Positions 61,444 to 64,000 of a stretch of 64,000 nucleotides of DNA are shown one piece after another (within the stretch, counting starts at the first letter, position 1; each line of letters begins with the position of its first letter). The stretch comes from Pseudoxanthomonas sp. (GTDB lineage Bacteria; Pseudomonadota; Gammaproteobacteria; Xanthomonadales; Xanthomonadaceae). The stretch is from assembly GCF_027498035.1 (NCBI RefSeq), contig NZ_CP114978.1, forward strand, positions 4,154,001 through 4,218,000, given 5' to 3'. A program made the translations under genes and the position numbers. The notes under the pieces were generated by a model that ran no database searches, was not told the DNA's origin, and saw only the letters and a program-made list of their open reading frames with translations.

Positions 61444-61522
61444 CGTGCGACATGAGCACTACCACCGTCCAACGCTGACGCACGACATGGCCACCTGCAA
61501 GGGCGCCCATGTGGCGCCTTTT
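61444..61522 (+). promoter_or_regulatory. Candidate thrS attenuator
   Basis: Segment 1 CGTGCG (61444-61449) pairs with segment 2 CGCACG (61479-61484). ACATGG (61485-61490) pairs with CCATGT (61507-61512). GGCGCC (61502-61507) pairs with GGCGCC (61513-61518), extended by AAG/TTT to 9 bp with loop CATGT and the tail TTTTGTGTTT. The last two pairings exclude each other. Stalling at the Thr codons would uncover ACATGG and block the terminator; completion at the stop codon would mask it and let the terminator form. Confidence 0.55.
61452..61478 (+). CDS. Candidate thrS leader peptide
   Basis: An 8-codon frame (MSTTTVQR, stop TGA 61476-61478) lies 127 bases before thrS and contains three consecutive Thr codons (ACT ACC ACC). 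It is followed after 20 bases by a terminator-like hairpin. This is the arrangement of amino-acid attenuation leaders, here in front of the threonyl-tRNA synthetase gene. The ribosome site is weak (GAG 8 bases upstream). No experimental basis is known to me for this genus. Confidence 0.55.
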   Translation: MSTTTVQR

Positions 61523-61605
61523 GTGTTTCTGAACGACCGCCTCCAGATTCTTTTGCCGCACGGCGCTTCCTGCGACCGTTCCGGCCCAGCCGACCTCCAA
61601 GACCC

Positions 61606-63510
61606 ATGATCACGATCACGCTCCCCGACGGCAGCCGCCGCGAATTCGAAGCTCCCGTTTCCGTCCTGCAGGTCGCCCAGTCGATCGGCGCGGGCCTGGC
61701 CAAGGCCACCGTCGCCGGTGCCGTCGACGGCGTGCTGGTCGACGCCAGCGATGTCATCGACCATGACGTGTCGCTGCGCATCATCACGCCCAAGGACGAG
61801 GAGGGCGTGGAGATCATCCGTCACTCCTGCGCCCACCTGGTTGGCCATGCGGTCAAGCAGCTGTACCCGGACGTGAAGATGGTGATCGGCCCGGTCATTG
61901 CCGAGGGCTTCTATTACGACATCCAGTCCGACCGCCCGTTCACGCCTGAGGACATGGATGCCATCCAGGCGCGCATGCAGGAGCTGATCGCACAGGACTA
62001 CGACGTCATCAAGAAAGTGACGCCGCGCGCGGAAGTCATCGACACCTTCAAGGCCCGCGGCGAGGACTACAAGCTGCGCCTGATCGAGGACATGTCCGAC
62101 GACATCCAGGCGATGGGCCTGTACTACCACCAGGAATATGTGGACATGTGCCGCGGCCCGCACGTGCCGAACACACGCTTCCTCAAGGCGTTCAAGCTGA
62201 CGCGCATCTCCGGTGCTTACTGGCGCGGTGACGCCAAGAACGAGCAGCTGCAGCGCATCTACGGCACGGCCTGGGCCGACAAGAAGCAGCTCGACGCCTA
62301 CATCCTGCGCATGGAAGAAGCCGACAAGCGCGACCATCGCAAGATCGGCAAGCAGCAGGGCCTGTTCCACCTGCAGGAAGAGGCCCCGGGCCTGGTGTTC
62401 TGGCACCCGAAGGGCTGGGCGATCTGGCAGGTGGTCGAGCAGTACATGCGCCGCGTCTATCGCGAGACTGGCTATGGCGAGGTGCGTTGCCCGCAGATCC
62501 TGGACGTGTCGCTGTGGAAGCAGTCCGGCCACTGGGACAACTACAAGGACAACATGTTCTTCACCGAGTCGGAGAAGCGCACCTACGCGGTCAAGCCGAT
62601 GAACTGCCCGGGCCACATCCAGATCTTCAAGCAGGGCCTGCACAGCTACCGCGACCTGCCGATCCGCTACGGCGAGTTCGGCTCGTGCCACCGCAACGAG
62701 GCCTCCGGCGCGCTGCACGGCATCCTGCGCGTGCGCGGTTTCACCCAGGACGACGGCCATGTGTTCTGCACCGAGGGCCAGATCGAGGGCGAGGTCCGTG
62801 ACTTCCACGAGCAGGCGCTGAAGGTTTACGCCGATTTCGGCTTCGACGAGATCCAGATCAAGATCGCGTTGCGCCCGGAAAACCGCCTCGGCGACGACGC
62901 CACCTGGGACAAGGCCGAGGACGCGCTGCGTTCGGCGTTGCGCGCCTCGGGTGTGGAATGGCAGGAGCTGCCGGGCGAGGGTGCCTTCTACGGCCCGAAG
63001 ATCGAATACCACCTCAAGGACGCCATCGGCCGTACCTGGCAGCTGGGCACGATGCAGGTCGATTTCATGATGCCGGGCCGCCTGGGCGCCGAGTACGTGG
63101 ATGAAAACAGCCAGAAAAAGCACCCGGTCATGCTGCACCGGGCCATCGTTGGCTCGATGGAGCGGTTCATCGGCATCCTGATCGAGCACCACGCTGGCGC
63201 CTATCCGGCCTGGCTGGCCCCGGTCCAGGCGGTGGTCGCCAACATCACCGATGCCCAGGCCGATTACGTCGAGGAAGTGCAGAAAACCCTTGCGAATCAA
63301 GGCTTCCGCGTGGTTTCGGATTTGCGCAACGAGAAAATCGGCTATAAGATCCGCGAGCACGCGATGCAGCGGGTGCCCTACCTGCTGGTGATTGGCGACC
63401 GTGAGAAGGAAAATGGCGCTGTCGCCGTGCGTACACGCTCGGGCGAAGATTTGGGCACAATGAGCATCCAGGCTTTCGCCGAGCGCCTACGCGCTGAGCA
63501 AGCGGCCTGA
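61606..63510 (+). CDS. thrS: Threonyl-tRNA synthetase
   Basis: ThrRS charges tRNA-Thr and edits Ser-tRNA. The 634 residues match E. coli (642). Order: TGS domain (residues 1-60, ITITLPDGSRREFEAPVSVL), editing domain with HSCAHLVGHAVKQLYPD, class II catalytic core with MNCPGHIQIF (zinc Cys), FGSCHRNEASGALHGILRVR and DDGHVFC, and anticodon-binding domain (APVQAVVANITDAQADYVEE). The ATG at 61606 follows a short leader that may sense threonine. infC follows in the same direction after a 54-base gap. Confidence 0.97.
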   Translation: MITITLPDGSRREFEAPVSVLQVAQSIGAGLAKATVAGAVDGVLVDASDVIDHDVSLRIITPKDEEGVEIIRHSCAHLVGHAVKQLYPDVKMVIGPVIAEGFYYDIQSDRPFTPEDMDAIQARMQELIAQDYDVIKKVTPRAEVIDTFKARGEDYKLRLIEDMSDDIQAMGLYYHQEYVDMCRGPHVPNTRFLKAFKLTRISGAYWRGDAKNEQLQRIYGTAWADKKQLDAYILRMEEADKRDHRKIGKQQGLFHLQEEAPGLVFWHPKGWAIWQVVEQYMRRVYRETGYGEVRCPQILDVSLWKQSGHWDNYKDNMFFTESEKRTYAVKPMNCPGHIQIFKQGLHSYRDLPIRYGEFGSCHRNEASGALHGILRVRGFTQDDGHVFCTEGQIEGEVRDFHEQALKVYADFGFDEIQIKIALRPENRLGDDATWDKAEDALRSALRASGVEWQELPGEGAFYGPKIEYHLKDAIGRTWQLGTMQVDFMMPGRLGAEYVDENSQKKHPVMLHRAIVGSMERFIGILIEHHAGAYPAWLAPVQAVVANITDAQADYVEEVQKTLANQGFRVVSDLRNEKIGYKIREHAMQRVPYLLVIGDREKENGAVAVRTRSGEDLGTMSIQAFAERLRAEQAA

Positions 63511-63518
63511 TCACGGAA

Positions 63519-63539
63519 CCGGCACCGGAGGGGTGCCGG
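63519..63539 (+). other. Hairpin between thrS and infC
   Basis: CCGGCACC pairs perfectly with GGTGCCGG around GGAGG. It lies 25 bases before the infC start and is followed by CCCATTCC, so it is not a standard terminator. It may influence mRNA stability or infC translation. Confidence 0.6.
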
Positions 63540-63564
63540 CCCATTCCATAACGGAGACTGCAAC

Positions 63565-64000
63565 ATCAGCACCCCTGACAACAAGCAAAACCGCAAGAAC
63601 CAGGAAATCCGCGTCCCGCGCGTGCGCGTGATCGGCAGTGGCGGCGAAATGATCGGCGTGCTTTCGCGCGACGAAGCGCTGGCCATGGCCGAGGAAGAAG
63701 GCCTGGACCTGGTCGAGATCCAGCCGCAGGCTGATCCGCCGGTATGCAAGATCATGGACTTCGGCAAGTTCAAGTTCGAAGCCCAGAAAAAGGCCAACGA
63801 GGCCAAGAAGAAGACCAAGCAGGTCGAGATCAAGGAACTCAAGTTCCGCCCGGTCACCGACGAAGGCGACTACCAGATCAAGCTGCGCAACATGCGCCGT
63901 TTCCTGGAAGAGGGCGACAAGGTCAAGGTCAACATCCGTTTCCGTGGCCGCGAGATGAGCCACCAGGAACTGGGTCGCGAGATGGCCACGCGCATCGAGA
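63565..64000 (+). CDS. infC: Translation initiation factor IF-3, start at AUC (3' end outside window)
   Basis: IF-3 checks the start codon on the 30S subunit. The visible 145 codons read STPDNKQNRKNQEIRVPRVR, VIGSGGEMIGVLSRDEALAM, VEIQPQADPPVCKIMDFGKF and VEIKELKFRPVTDEGDYQIK, all typical of the N-domain and linker of IF-3. No ATG, GTG or TTG lies in frame between the thrS stop and the conserved start of the protein; GGAG 8 bases upstream points to ATC 63565-63567. E. coli infC uses AUU for autoregulation by start-codon discrimination, so an AUC start here is biologically sensible. Confidence 0.92.
   Translation, partial: MSTPDNKQNRKNQEIRVPRVRVIGSGGEMIGVLSRDEALAMAEEEGLDLVEIQPQADPPVCKIMDFGKFKFEAQKKANEAKKKTKQVEIKELKFRPVTDEGDYQIKLRNMRRFLEEGDKVKVNIRFRGREMSHQELGREMATRIE

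Noticed and set aside
61444..61605. T-box riboswitch for thrS
   Set aside because: T-boxes are a Gram-positive device and no T-box consensus or specifier stem is visible; a Thr-codon leader peptide explains the signals better.
61459..63360. 633-codon open frame antisense to thrS
   Set aside because: Same GC-driven mirror effect; the composition (Leu/Val/His/Asp) has no protein-like domains and thrS is certain.
1..64000. CRISPR array, rRNA operon or insertion sequence
   Set aside because: No regularly spaced direct repeats, no rRNA sequence and no transposase-like protein were seen.

Overview
The window is a GC-rich gammaproteobacterial chromosome segment, most likely from the Xanthomonadaceae (Xanthomonas, Stenotrophomonas, Pseudoxanthomonas or Lysobacter). 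I infer this from gene content and protein style: a thrABC operon with a Thr-rich leader, minCDE, bpt, a DUF6164 gene and thrS-infC. I cannot fix the genus by eye.

Bases 1-18591 are the right-hand part of a P22-like (podovirus-type) prophage, visibly less GC-rich than the flank. All but one of the structural genes read rightward: the large terminase subunit (cut by the left edge), portal, scaffold, P22-type coat protein, terminator, gp4-like and gp10-like tail-neck proteins, a small structural protein, a cupin-like protein, and three ejection proteins resembling gp7, gp20 and gp16. The gp7-like gene is interrupted by a +1 frame change. A small membrane-protein module follows, one gene on the opposite strand. 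Then come a head-binding tail-fibre protein, a collagen-like fibre, and several small fibre or tip proteins. The prophage ends with a highly structured non-coding gap, a small conserved protein, an HNH-like protein on the minus strand, and a 3' fragment of tRNA-Arg(CCU) that marks attR. The integrase, repressor, lysis genes and intact tRNA must lie left of the window.

Bases 18592-28550 hold an RcnB-like periplasmic protein, the threonine operon (leader peptide, thrA, thrB, a REP cluster, thrC), a large MscS-family channel and a Gln/Arg-rich exported protein. Bases 28764-41026 carry ordinary metabolic and housekeeping genes: an HD hydrolase, a frameshifted HI0933-type flavoprotein, a serine hydrolase, an FMN reductase, an FKBP lipoprotein, TrhO, a diguanylate cyclase, a frameshifted GST, a luciferase-like monooxygenase, a GNAT enzyme and an M2 metallopeptidase.

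Bases 41228-50209 include a YrbL-like protein, an HExxH protein, minE-minD-minC translationally coupled to a GNAT gene, and a two-component system whose regulator has a decayed 3' duplicate behind it. An SRPBCC protein, a DUF423 protein and an AlkA-type glycosylase follow. Bases 50315-54016 are a tight minus-strand cluster: SPFH, ribbon-helix-helix, DUF4177, CPBP protease, PH-like and VanY-like genes. Bases 54148-61278 hold purT, an EEP-family lipoprotein, bpt, an EF-hand protein, an ECF sigma factor fused to membrane helices, a DUF2007-like protein and tesB.

The window closes with thrS and the start of infC. The thrS mRNA leader encodes a short Thr-rich peptide followed by mutually exclusive hairpins. 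With the thr operon leader this suggests two separate threonine-sensing attenuators in one window. infC appears to start at AUC.
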